DNA of 42,582 bases, taken from the NCBI GenBank assembly GCA_030445745.1, contig JASUTE010000014.1, positions 1-42,582 of the forward strand, read 5' to 3'. The notes under the pieces were generated by a model, which did not search any database, was not told where the DNA came from, and saw only the letters and a list, made by a program, of their open reading frames with translations. This document shows, piece by piece, positions 35,185 to 42,582 of this stretch. Position numbers and translations under genes: made by a program. This DNA comes from Candidatus Cloacimonadota bacterium. GTDB taxonomy: Bacteria; Cloacimonadota; Cloacimonadia; Cloacimonadales; TCS61. Every line of letters begins with the position of its first letter. Within the stretch, counting starts at the first letter, position 1.

Positions 35185-36617
35185 AGCAAATAGCCGTTGC
35201 AATCCTGATATTGATATTGGCTAGCAGCTTGGCAGCTGAGCTAAACATTAATGGTGGAAACGACATTGAATATGTTTATAAAGCAGCCGAGGACAGTTTG
35301 AACCACTTTTTCAAAGATGAATTCAGTTTTAGAATGAACTACGATAAATTTTCTTTTGGTATGAAATTTATTGCTGAGCTACCGAAATATGACGATTTTC
35401 AGAAAGTACAATATTTGAATAATGATGATATAAGTTACCGTTGGGATGAAAGATATTTGGAATATGAAACTGATGCTCTTTATCTACGCGGCGGTAATTT
35501 TGAAGAAAACTTCGGTTCTGGCATCATCTTACGCGCTTACCAAGATAAAGATTTCGACATTGATACACGCCTGGAAGGTGGCCTGGCAAAATATGATTCC
35601 AAACTATTTAAACTTACTGCTCTTTATGGCACTTTAACTAGCGAGAACCGACCAGATAAGAATAATTTGGCCTACGGACTAGATTTGGAAACCGATATTA
35701 TAGATAATCTGCAATTAGCAGGTTCGGCTGTTTCCTATCGCAACATTTACGATGTAGGTAATCGATACAGCACTACCAATGTGCTGGGTGGCCGCCTTAG
35801 CTACTATCATGACTGGTTTGATGTGTATGCTGAAGCTGCCAATCTGCAAGAAGAAGATGCTGAATTTGCTGCTGAAGACGGCTATGCTTATTATTCCAAC
35901 CTGAATACCTATTTTAACAACTTCAGCCTTTCTGCTGGCTACAAAAACTACAAAGATTTCGATTTCAGGATGAACGACCTGCCAACTTTAAACCATAGTG
36001 GAGAACCAATTTCGGAAAACTTAGATAGCGGTTACGATGAAATCGGATTTATGGGCGAATTCAGATATAATCCCAACTACGATAACGAGCTTATCTTAAA
36101 TTATTCGGAAGCCTGGAATGAAGATGATACTATTCAATTAAGCAATTTCTATGCTGAATATCGTAGAGATTTTGCCACCTGGAGTATTACAGCCAGCTAT
36201 GAACAAATCGAGAAGTTAGAAGAACCGATCTCGCTTTGGAATAAAGAAATGAAACCCAGCTTGATGGCTGAGCTTACCCTTTATGAAAAACCAGTTTACC
36301 TTAAATTTGAATATAAAATAAATGATGAAAAACATGGTAATGATGAAAAAAACTACTACGAACCATTGCTGCAAACAGATTTCGAAATTGGCAGCATTGG
36401 AATCTCGCTAATATCTCAATTCAAGTATGAAGAGTTAAACAAGATTACCGATAACGAAGCCTGGCTAGGTGCTGAAGTAGTTAAAGATATAAATGACGAC
36501 AGTCAACTGAAGATCTTCTTAGGAAAAGAAAAGGGTGGTAAAATATGCCGCAATGGCACCTGCCGCTATCAGTCAGCTTTCAAAGGAGTAAGATTGGAAT
36601 TGACAACTAATTTCTAG
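35181..36617 (+). CDS. outer-membrane beta-barrel-like protein (DUF6029-like)
   Basis: The 478-residue product has a signal peptide (about 1-19) followed by many alternating strands. NGGNDIEYVYK opens it, and an N-terminal part near residues 75-130 (LEYETDALYLRGGNFEENFGSG) resembles the plug/strand region of large barrels. It ends KGGKICRNGTCRY, then GVRLELTTNF with a terminal aromatic. The CxxxxC pair lies at about 457-462. This ending is typical of an uncharacterised barrel family in Bacteroidetes (DUF6029-like, from memory). It is translationally coupled to the TlpA-like gene, so it may be a surface or secretion partner of the thioredoxins. Role not known. Confidence 0.7.
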   Translation: MKQIAVAILILILASSLAAELNINGGNDIEYVYKAAEDSLNHFFKDEFSFRMNYDKFSFGMKFIAELPKYDDFQKVQYLNNDDISYRWDERYLEYETDALYLRGGNFEENFGSGIILRAYQDKDFDIDTRLEGGLAKYDSKLFKLTALYGTLTSENRPDKNNLAYGLDLETDIIDNLQLAGSAVSYRNIYDVGNRYSTTNVLGGRLSYYHDWFDVYAEAANLQEEDAEFAAEDGYAYYSNLNTYFNNFSLSAGYKNYKDFDFRMNDLPTLNHSGEPISENLDSGYDEIGFMGEFRYNPNYDNELILNYSEAWNEDDTIQLSNFYAEYRRDFATWSITASYEQIEKLEEPISLWNKEMKPSLMAELTLYEKPVYLKFEYKINDEKHGNDEKNYYEPLLQTDFEIGSIGISLISQFKYEELNKITDNEAWLGAEVVKDINDDSQLKIFLGKEKGGKICRNGTCRYQSAFKGVRLELTTNF

Positions 36618-36652
36618 CAAAATTAAATATAATTTGATTTGAGGAGGAGATC

Positions 36653-37372
36653 ATGAAAAGATTTGGGGGTATTTTTATTTTAGTTCTGTTCAGCAGCTTA
36701 TTGCTGGCAGACTTAAGTGTTAATGTGCCTTTCGATAGTAATATCGTAGGGCCTGCCTATGCCGATGAAGGCAACTATACTTTTACAAGTGAACAGTTTT
36801 ATGTAATTAATAATGGCCAGACAGCTATATTTACCTTAGATACAGAAACGGAAAATCTACCAGCAGGCTGGTCGCTTACCTGGTGCCACGAATTAGAAGG
36901 TGTGCCTGGTTGTCATTTTGGAGAGTGGGAATTTGAATTTCCTGCTGGTGCCGAGTTAGGCCTGGATGCAGTGATTCAGGTAGCTTCTGCCGGTAGTTTC
37001 GATTTTAGTTTTGTTTTCGAATCGGAAAGTTTAACTGAACCAGTTACGATAGATTTCAGCTTTGCTACTGCCGATGCTGCTTCCAACGATGAAAATCCAA
37101 CACCGACATCTCTTAGTTTAACTAACTTCCCCAATCCGTTCAATCCGCAAACTACTATACTGTTAAACAGTGGTATGCAAACAGCAGACCTTACTATATT
37201 CAATACGAAAGGCCAAATAGTGAAAACCTTTAAACAGCTCCCACCTGGCCAAAACAGTATTGTTTGGAATGGCACAAACAACAGTGGAAAATCAGTACCC
37301 AGTGGAATTTACTTTTCTAAACTAGAAACTGAAAATAAAATTATAACCACCAAAATGCTGCTATTAAAATGA
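36653..37372 (+). CDS. secreted Ig-like protein with sorting tail
   Basis: The 239-residue product has a signal peptide (about 1-19), then an Ig-like domain (about 25-145) with two cysteines 10 residues apart (WCHELEGVPGC), and the sorting tail at 156-239 (NFPNPFNPQT, IFNTKGQ, WNGTNNSGK, SGIYF, KMLLLK). The central domain resembles the middle region of the next gene product, so it looks like a version that lacks the thioredoxin domain. A strong GAGGAGG site precedes the ATG. Its stop overlaps the next gene by four bases. Probably exported to the surface; function unknown. Confidence 0.72.
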   Translation: MKRFGGIFILVLFSSLLLADLSVNVPFDSNIVGPAYADEGNYTFTSEQFYVINNGQTAIFTLDTETENLPAGWSLTWCHELEGVPGCHFGEWEFEFPAGAELGLDAVIQVASAGSFDFSFVFESESLTEPVTIDFSFATADAASNDENPTPTSLSLTNFPNPFNPQTTILLNSGMQTADLTIFNTKGQIVKTFKQLPPGQNSIVWNGTNNSGKSVPSGIYFSKLETENKIITTKMLLLK

Positions 37373-38700
37373 AACGCTTTCTGTTAGCCTTTTTACTTTT
37401 GCTACTTAGTGGAGCTCTTTTCGCTGAACTGCAAGGGTATCCTAAAACCATAATCGCCGAAGATTTCACGGCGGGGTGCGCTAATTGTACCGATAGCTAC
37501 TCCGGTCTGGATGTAGTTCATAGTCAATACGATAGAACAGAGTTCAATAGTGTGCGATATTATCCGTTAGCACATCCGTTGGGAAATGCAGAAACCAATG
37601 CAATGTTTGAGTTATACGATGTAAGTTATACGCCTTATGTTTTCTTCAACGGTATCATCGAATATGGTGGTGGAGGTAGTGTGGTTGCTTCCGGAGAACC
37701 ATATTTGGAAATAATGCAGCAGCTTTACTTTCAGGAATCTCCCATAAAGTTGGTAATAGACAGCTTTAATGCCACAACAGGCGATATTCAAGTGACTGTA
37801 GATATGCTGTCTCCTAACTATACTTTAGAAAATAAGACGATTAAATTTTTATTATTGGAAGATAATGTAATTTCCTCTGAAACTCATGTAACTCGCGACA
37901 TCATAAAAGACAACATATCCCTGCAAGGCCAGGGCAATACAGCTTTTTTCCAAAACACTTTCAAAACTAACGATGAATGGGTAACCGAAAACTTACAGGC
38001 TGTTGCTTTTGTGCAGGTTAACGGACTGGAGATAATTCAATCTGCATCTACTTATCCCACCCCGCAGTACAAAGTTCGTGGCTGGGTACCTTTCCCACTG
38101 CAACAAACCAGTGGAGTTAGTGGTAGTTACAACAGTGAAGATTTCGCGGTTGTGAATTTTGGCGATAACTTAGATATTACAGCTGAGCTTATTGTAGATT
38201 CAGCACCAGCAAACTGGCAGATATTTTTAGCTGATGATCAGAACACCTATACCGAGCCCGTTACATTTAATTTGGCAGCTAATGAGCATAAGAATTTTTA
38301 TTATTTGGTAGAGAGCACTAATTCTGGGAGTGCTGAATTTCATTTGCAAATTACTTCTAATGTTCTAGACGAACCTTACCAAATACCTTTCACCTTTGCA
38401 GTTAATACAGCTAACCAAGAGGAAACTGTTCCTGCTATTTCAAAAACCTACAACTTTCCCAACCCGTTCAATCCCTCTACCAGTATTTTCTGGGAAGGAT
38501 TTTCCCAAAACGAATCGGTGCAAGTGCAAATTTTTAATAGTAAAGGTCAAATTATTCGCAGTTTTACCAATATCGAAAATAACTATATAGAATGGAATGG
38601 TAAAGATAACCAAGATAACATTGTTAATAGCGGAATCTATTTTTACAAAGTAAGTTCAAAAGATAAAAGCAAGTATGGCAAAATGCTGCTACTTAAATAA
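37369..38700 (+). CDS. Omp28-like CxxC surface protein with sorting tail
   Basis: The 443-residue product has a signal peptide (about 1-20), then an Omp28-type thioredoxin-fold domain: EDFTAGCANC (Cys37, Cys40), RYYPLAHP, then SYTPYVFFNG with the cis-Pro position. An Ig-like domain (about 235-345) shares its pattern with the preceding protein. The sorting tail is at 360-443 (NFPNPFNPST to KMLLLK). It is probably a surface-displayed redox-active or thiol-binding protein. The start overlaps the previous stop as ATGA, so expression is coupled. Confidence 0.78.
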   Translation: MKRFLLAFLLLLLSGALFAELQGYPKTIIAEDFTAGCANCTDSYSGLDVVHSQYDRTEFNSVRYYPLAHPLGNAETNAMFELYDVSYTPYVFFNGIIEYGGGGSVVASGEPYLEIMQQLYFQESPIKLVIDSFNATTGDIQVTVDMLSPNYTLENKTIKFLLLEDNVISSETHVTRDIIKDNISLQGQGNTAFFQNTFKTNDEWVTENLQAVAFVQVNGLEIIQSASTYPTPQYKVRGWVPFPLQQTSGVSGSYNSEDFAVVNFGDNLDITAELIVDSAPANWQIFLADDQNTYTEPVTFNLAANEHKNFYYLVESTNSGSAEFHLQITSNVLDEPYQIPFTFAVNTANQEETVPAISKTYNFPNPFNPSTSIFWEGFSQNESVQVQIFNSKGQIIRSFTNIENNYIEWNGKDNQDNIVNSGIYFYKVSSKDKSKYGKMLLLK

Positions 38701-38709
38701 GAGGTAAAG

Positions 38710-39981
38710 ATGAAAAGATTTATCTGGATAGGAATATTATTATTTATTATAAGCTTTCTACAAGCTGGCCAAAGGTATGTTCTGGGGGAACTTTTCTCCT
38801 TAGAGGACTGCCCCTCTTGCGTACCCGCGCGGTCGGCGTGGCAAGATATGATAACAGCAGATGACACCCAATTTTTTATTCCCTTAATGTGGCAACTAAC
38901 CGGGCCACATCAGTCACCTGGTGCAAATACACGTTTTTATATGTATTCAGAACAAGGCTATACTCCCCATGCGGAATTTAGTGGTATACTGCACGTAATT
39001 GGCTCGGGTGGTGCTTACTATCATTATCATCAGAATTACGAGCAAATAGCAGCTATGGACAGCCCTATCGAGATGAACCTGCAACCCAGATTCACAGGAG
39101 ATTATCAATTGGAACTTACCTGTGAAGTAACTGCGACAGATGAGATTGAACCTGGTGATTACCGCATTATGTATGTGATAACTTATTACGATGGCTCCAG
39201 CTACAATTCCTCTGTATTCGTAAAAACTACTGCCAATAGCATTGAATTGCCCGATGTTGACGAAACTGTTGAATATACAACTGAACTGGAATTCATTCAT
39301 ACCTTTACTCTTGATCAGCTGAAAGCAGTAGCTTTTGTGCAGAACTGGGATGATTATTCGGTTTTGCAGGCTACTCAAACCGATTTTCTGAATATTATCT
39401 ATCCGCTTTCCTGTCAAACTTTAGATTTTGGCGAAGTAGAAACCGGTGAAACAGCCAGTATGAACTTTATAATAACCAATAATTGGAACTATGAATTGCA
39501 AGGCGATATCTATTCAATCCCAAATTTCCAGGTTGAATCCAACTATTCTGTTCCACCCTTTTCCCAACAAGAAGTAACCATTAACTTCTGTGCCACAGAA
39601 ACAGGAACTTATAGTGGAGATATTATTCTAACCTCGAACGACCCTCAATTTCCAACTTTATTCCTAAGCGTTTCGGCAAATGTTATAAATACGAATAATA
39701 ACCAAGAAACTGTACCTAATGTAAAGCTTTTGGGAAACTATCCCAATCCGTTTAATCCGGAGACCAAGATCGAATTCCAATTAAACAACCAAGCAGATGC
39801 ACAAATAGTTATTTACAACCTAAAGGGTGAAAAGATAAGAACCTTTTCCAATTTGGAAGGTAAAAACGAAATAATTTGGAACGGAACCGATCAGCAGGGC
39901 AATAGAATTGCCTCTGGAATCTATTTGTATAAGATAGCAGGCTCAGATAATTCCCCGCGGAAGATGATTCTGCTAAAATAG
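38710..39981 (+). CDS. Omp28-like CxxC surface protein with HYDIN-like Ig domain and sorting tail
   Basis: The 423-residue product has a signal peptide (about 1-20), an Omp28-like domain with CPSC (Cys34, Cys37) and the family pattern FIPLMWQ...SPG then GYTPHAEFSG, an Ig domain of the ASPM/HYDIN type (about 232-335: LDFGEVETGE, TSNDPQFPT), and the sorting tail (340-423) ending KMILLK. It is a clear paralogue of the following gene product in its first 130 residues. It lies 10 bases after the previous gene; same strand and probably the same transcript. Confidence 0.78.
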   Translation: MKRFIWIGILLFIISFLQAGQRYVLGELFSLEDCPSCVPARSAWQDMITADDTQFFIPLMWQLTGPHQSPGANTRFYMYSEQGYTPHAEFSGILHVIGSGGAYYHYHQNYEQIAAMDSPIEMNLQPRFTGDYQLELTCEVTATDEIEPGDYRIMYVITYYDGSSYNSSVFVKTTANSIELPDVDETVEYTTELEFIHTFTLDQLKAVAFVQNWDDYSVLQATQTDFLNIIYPLSCQTLDFGEVETGETASMNFIITNNWNYELQGDIYSIPNFQVESNYSVPPFSQQEVTINFCATETGTYSGDIILTSNDPQFPTLFLSVSANVINTNNNQETVPNVKLLGNYPNPFNPETKIEFQLNNQADAQIVIYNLKGEKIRTFSNLEGKNEIIWNGTDQQGNRIASGIYLYKIAGSDNSPRKMILLK

Positions 39982-40017
39982 GCTAAATTAAGAAAATTAA
40001 CTGAGGAGGAAGATCGT

Positions 40018-42261
40018 ATGAAACGTTTTTATGCGTTTTTGTTTGTACTTCTCTTCATATTACCCGTTTTTGCTTCGCAAACCTGGGTGGTGGGAGAAGT
40101 ATTCACCGAATCATGGTGCTCATTTTGTCCAGCAGCTCGGTCTGGGTTGCATCAACTAGCAGATAACGATGAAGAGGCTCCCTTCTTCATTCCGCTTATC
40201 TGGCAAGGTGACTCTGAATATCAGAGCCCTAATTATGGCGGCAGAGGAAGTTTATATGGTGTAAGCGGTATTCCCCATTCACAATGGCAAGGTTATTTGG
40301 ATGATGTAGGCGGCGGAGACGCTTATCCCCGCTATCTCAGTCACTATCAGAACATTGTTCAAAACGACAGCCCCGCTACAATAGATATCGATTTAAACGT
40401 AAATGGTTCTAATCAGCTGGAAATTACAGCAGATGTTGAGCTAACTGGCGATATTACTACTACCAACAACAAGATATGCTACATTCTTACCTATGACCTT
40501 ACCGGAGTAGAAGAGCCAGATTATTTTGCCTCAGTTACCAACTATGAAGATGAAGATTTCATGTTAACCAATGCAGGCGAAACCGGCATGTATTCAGCAG
40601 CTTTTCCGCTAGATAGCAGCTGGGAATTGCCTAAAGTGAAAGCTGTTGTTTTAATTCAAACATTCGCTGGCGACCATTACATTCACCAGGCAGCAACAAC
40701 CGGTTTTACTGGCACACTGGCGCTATTTTCGGCCAATGTAACCAGCGGACCTGCTCAGTTAGGTGTTCGATTTAACGATATGTCGCTTCCTACTGGTGAA
40801 ATAGACAGCTGGGAATGGGATTTGGATGGTGATGGCGAAGTAGACAGCACCGAAGAAAACCCATATTTCCTATATGAAACACCTGGTACTTATGATGTTT
40901 CTTTAACCATAACAAAAGACGACGAAACAGATACTATGTTAGCTGAAGAGATGATAACAGTTACCGAAGGAGACGAAATATCAGGAAGTCTGTCAGGTAT
41001 ATGGGTGGCAGAATACAGCCCCTACACTATTGTGGAAGATGTCACTATCGATCAGGGTGCTATGCTGCAAATTGAACCCGGTGTAACTATAAATGTAGAA
41101 AATGAAGCTGAGTTTTATATTTATGGAAGTTTGCAGGCCAATGGCAGTGATGAAGAAAAAGACGAGATCGTATTCACTACCGCATCTACTTGGAACGGAT
41201 TACGTTTTCTGAATAACATGAACGATAATATCATAAACAATTGTGATATCAGTGGCTCTATAAGTGCGGCTATCAAAGCCAATGCTTCCAAGCTGGAAGT
41301 ACTGAATTCTACCCTACACCACAACAATGCTATTTCCACTGGAGCCGCCATTCACATTACCGATTCCGATGATGTAGTTCTTTTCAACAATATTATAGCC
41401 AACAACAATGGCTCCAACCTTAGTGGGGCTATTAGTTTAAATAACGCCAGTCCACTAATTATAAATAATGTCATCGTGAACAATACTTCCAATATGACAG
41501 GTGCAATCAGCATGAAACAAGGTTCTGATGCTACCTTGATTAACAACACAATTGCCAACAACCTGGCCAATAACTCCATGATCTTTCTCTTCAACTCCAT
41601 GCCAGTGTTGAAAAATAACATTCTGCGCGATAACAACAATGTTTTCACTTTAATCAGCAGTGCACCTACCATTTCCTACAGCAATATTAGCGGTGGTAAT
41701 GAAGGAATGGGCAATATTGATGAAGATCCTATGTTCGAAGCGCCCACAGAAGGCGATGGTGATGAATATGATGGTTTGAATGCCCAGTGGAATCTGCTGG
41801 AAGGTTCGCCTTGTATTGATGCTGGCGACCCGGCAGCAGAATACTACGATTTGGAAGACCCGCAAAATCCGGGACAACCACTATGGCCAGCTATGGGAAC
41901 ACTTACCAATGATATGGGAGCTTACGGAGGACACAATTACCAAAATTACGTTCCCAACCAAGATCCACAGGTAACACCTATTACAGCCAATCCAATCAAG
42001 GTCTATCCCAATCCGTTCAATCCTAGCACTAATATCAGCTTCAGTTTACAAAATGCTGCTGTAGCAACAGTGAACATTTACAATCTGAAGGGACAATTGG
42101 TGAAAACTCTGGTTCATAATCAAACTCTGCCAGCTGGCGACCACACTTTAGCTTGGCATGGCAATACAGATGCAGGAGAAAATGCTGCGAGTGGAATTTA
42201 CTTTGTGAAATTACAAACTAAAAGCAACACTTCTACGCAGAAGATGCTATTATTGAAATAA
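40018..42261 (+). CDS. Omp28-like CxxC surface protein with PKD, beta-helix and sorting tail
   Basis: The 747-residue product joins five parts. They are a signal peptide (about 1-20), an Omp28-like domain with WCSFC (Cys34, Cys37) and FIPLIWQ...SPN then GIPHSQWQG, a PKD domain (about 245-320: WEWDLDGDGEVDSTEENP, TYDVSLTI), a right-handed beta-helix-like region (about 350-610, rich in NN and NNxI turns), and the sorting tail (660-747) ending KMLLLK. Beta-helix regions often bind or cut polysaccharides, but no catalytic motif is obvious. A strong GAGGAGG site precedes the ATG. It is the last gene of the cluster and is followed by a terminator. Confidence 0.8.
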   Translation: MKRFYAFLFVLLFILPVFASQTWVVGEVFTESWCSFCPAARSGLHQLADNDEEAPFFIPLIWQGDSEYQSPNYGGRGSLYGVSGIPHSQWQGYLDDVGGGDAYPRYLSHYQNIVQNDSPATIDIDLNVNGSNQLEITADVELTGDITTTNNKICYILTYDLTGVEEPDYFASVTNYEDEDFMLTNAGETGMYSAAFPLDSSWELPKVKAVVLIQTFAGDHYIHQAATTGFTGTLALFSANVTSGPAQLGVRFNDMSLPTGEIDSWEWDLDGDGEVDSTEENPYFLYETPGTYDVSLTITKDDETDTMLAEEMITVTEGDEISGSLSGIWVAEYSPYTIVEDVTIDQGAMLQIEPGVTINVENEAEFYIYGSLQANGSDEEKDEIVFTTASTWNGLRFLNNMNDNIINNCDISGSISAAIKANASKLEVLNSTLHHNNAISTGAAIHITDSDDVVLFNNIIANNNGSNLSGAISLNNASPLIINNVIVNNTSNMTGAISMKQGSDATLINNTIANNLANNSMIFLFNSMPVLKNNILRDNNNVFTLISSAPTISYSNISGGNEGMGNIDEDPMFEAPTEGDGDEYDGLNAQWNLLEGSPCIDAGDPAAEYYDLEDPQNPGQPLWPAMGTLTNDMGAYGGHNYQNYVPNQDPQVTPITANPIKVYPNPFNPSTNISFSLQNAAVATVNIYNLKGQLVKTLVHNQTLPAGDHTLAWHGNTDAGENAASGIYFVKLQTKSNTSTQKMLLLK

Positions 42262-42286
42262 ACTAAACAAGTTACAATTAAATACA

Positions 42287-42317
42287 GGCGGAGAAGCAAT
42301 TCTCCGCCTATTTTTTT
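42287..42317 (+). terminator. rho-independent terminator ending the redox cluster
   Basis: GGCGGAGAA (42287-42295) pairs perfectly with TTCTCCGCC (42300-42308) across a GCAA tetraloop, followed by TA and seven T residues. It closes the operon 25 bases after the last stop. Confidence 0.93.
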
Positions 42318-42582
42318 CATGCACCTGTACTGAAGTTTCAAATAGCTGATACAGAAACATGTCCCTACATTGCTAAAATAAGACCATGCACCCTCTCTAT
42401 CGTCAGATGGAGAGGGCTGGGGTGAGGATGACTGGCTTTGCCGATTCCATAGGGCTGGCCCAGTGGAATGCAGCTTTGCTGCCGGCTTTGCCGATTCCAT
42501 AGGGCTGGAGTGAGGATTTTCTCCTCGAACCTCTCAAGTATTCTTAGTGCATTTTTGGAATGCATTGACTACGTCAATGTGT
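42318..42582. repeat. cluster of direct and inverted repeats at the window end
   Basis: No gene is seen. An imperfect hairpin joins CCCTCTCTATC (42391-42401) and GATGGAGAGGG (42406-42416). A perfect 25-base direct repeat starting GGCTTTGCCGATTCC lies at 42434-42458 and 42484-42508, a 50-base period. A 17-base element, AGGGCTGGRGTGAGGAT, lies at 42413-42429 and 42501-42517. Smaller hairpins lie at 42470-42482, 42548-42564 and 42563-42579. The patch is GC-richer than its surroundings. It looks like a dispersed intergenic repeat, but copy number elsewhere cannot be seen. Confidence 0.7.

Overview
The window reads as one chromosomal segment of an AT-rich, Gram-negative, probably anaerobic bacterium of the FCB superphylum. 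My best guess is Cloacimonadota or a close relative, inferred from three things. Five proteins carry an 84-88 residue C-terminal module with the NPFNP motif, a GK/GIYF pattern and a terminal LLLK, as in type IX-like sorting tails of that group. There are several beta-barrel outer-membrane proteins ending in Phe. The gene neighbourhoods are compact, with ATGA or TAATG overlaps. No rRNA, CRISPR array, transposase or integrase was seen. One tRNA gene (Phe, GAA) is present.

Region 1 (about 1-9070) is loosely packed and accessory-like. It holds a small membrane protein, a compositionally foreign GC-rich island with wrbA, a VOC-fold protein, a cation diffusion facilitator, a highly structured intergenic element ending in a terminator, a CsgG-like lipoprotein, a secreted sorting-tail protein, two beta-barrel proteins (the first apparently starting at an ATA codon), and a MazF-type toxin-antitoxin pair on the minus strand. 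It has several gene-free gaps of 300-720 bases.

Region 2 (9068-30648) is dense housekeeping DNA. It contains bcp (minus strand); then murI, an M29-peptidase-like protein, pyrG, a ChaN-like protein, a SpoU rRNA methyltransferase, a dihydrouridine synthase and a TPR protein, most overlapping as an operon. A large tricorn/S41 protease follows on the minus strand, tail to tail with the TPR gene. Next come a PpiD/SurA-like periplasmic foldase, a small secreted protein, corA, the complete quinolinate route nadC-nadA-nadB, a GT4 glycosyltransferase, tRNA-Phe and a FAD-dependent dehydrogenase.

Region 3 (30703-42261) is the most interesting part. A TrmB-type regulator is followed by eight same-strand genes built round extracytoplasmic thiol chemistry: DsbD, a CxxC lipoprotein with a duplicated N-terminal domain, a TlpA-like thioredoxin, an outer-membrane barrel with a CxxxxC near its end, and four sorting-tail proteins, three of which begin with an Omp28-like CxxC thioredoxin domain. 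I read this as a candidate relay that carries reducing power from the cytoplasm through the inner membrane and periplasm to proteins displayed on the surface. The parts are recognisable families. The assembly into one system is inference. A strong terminator ends the cluster at 42287-42317, followed by a patch of direct and inverted repeats.
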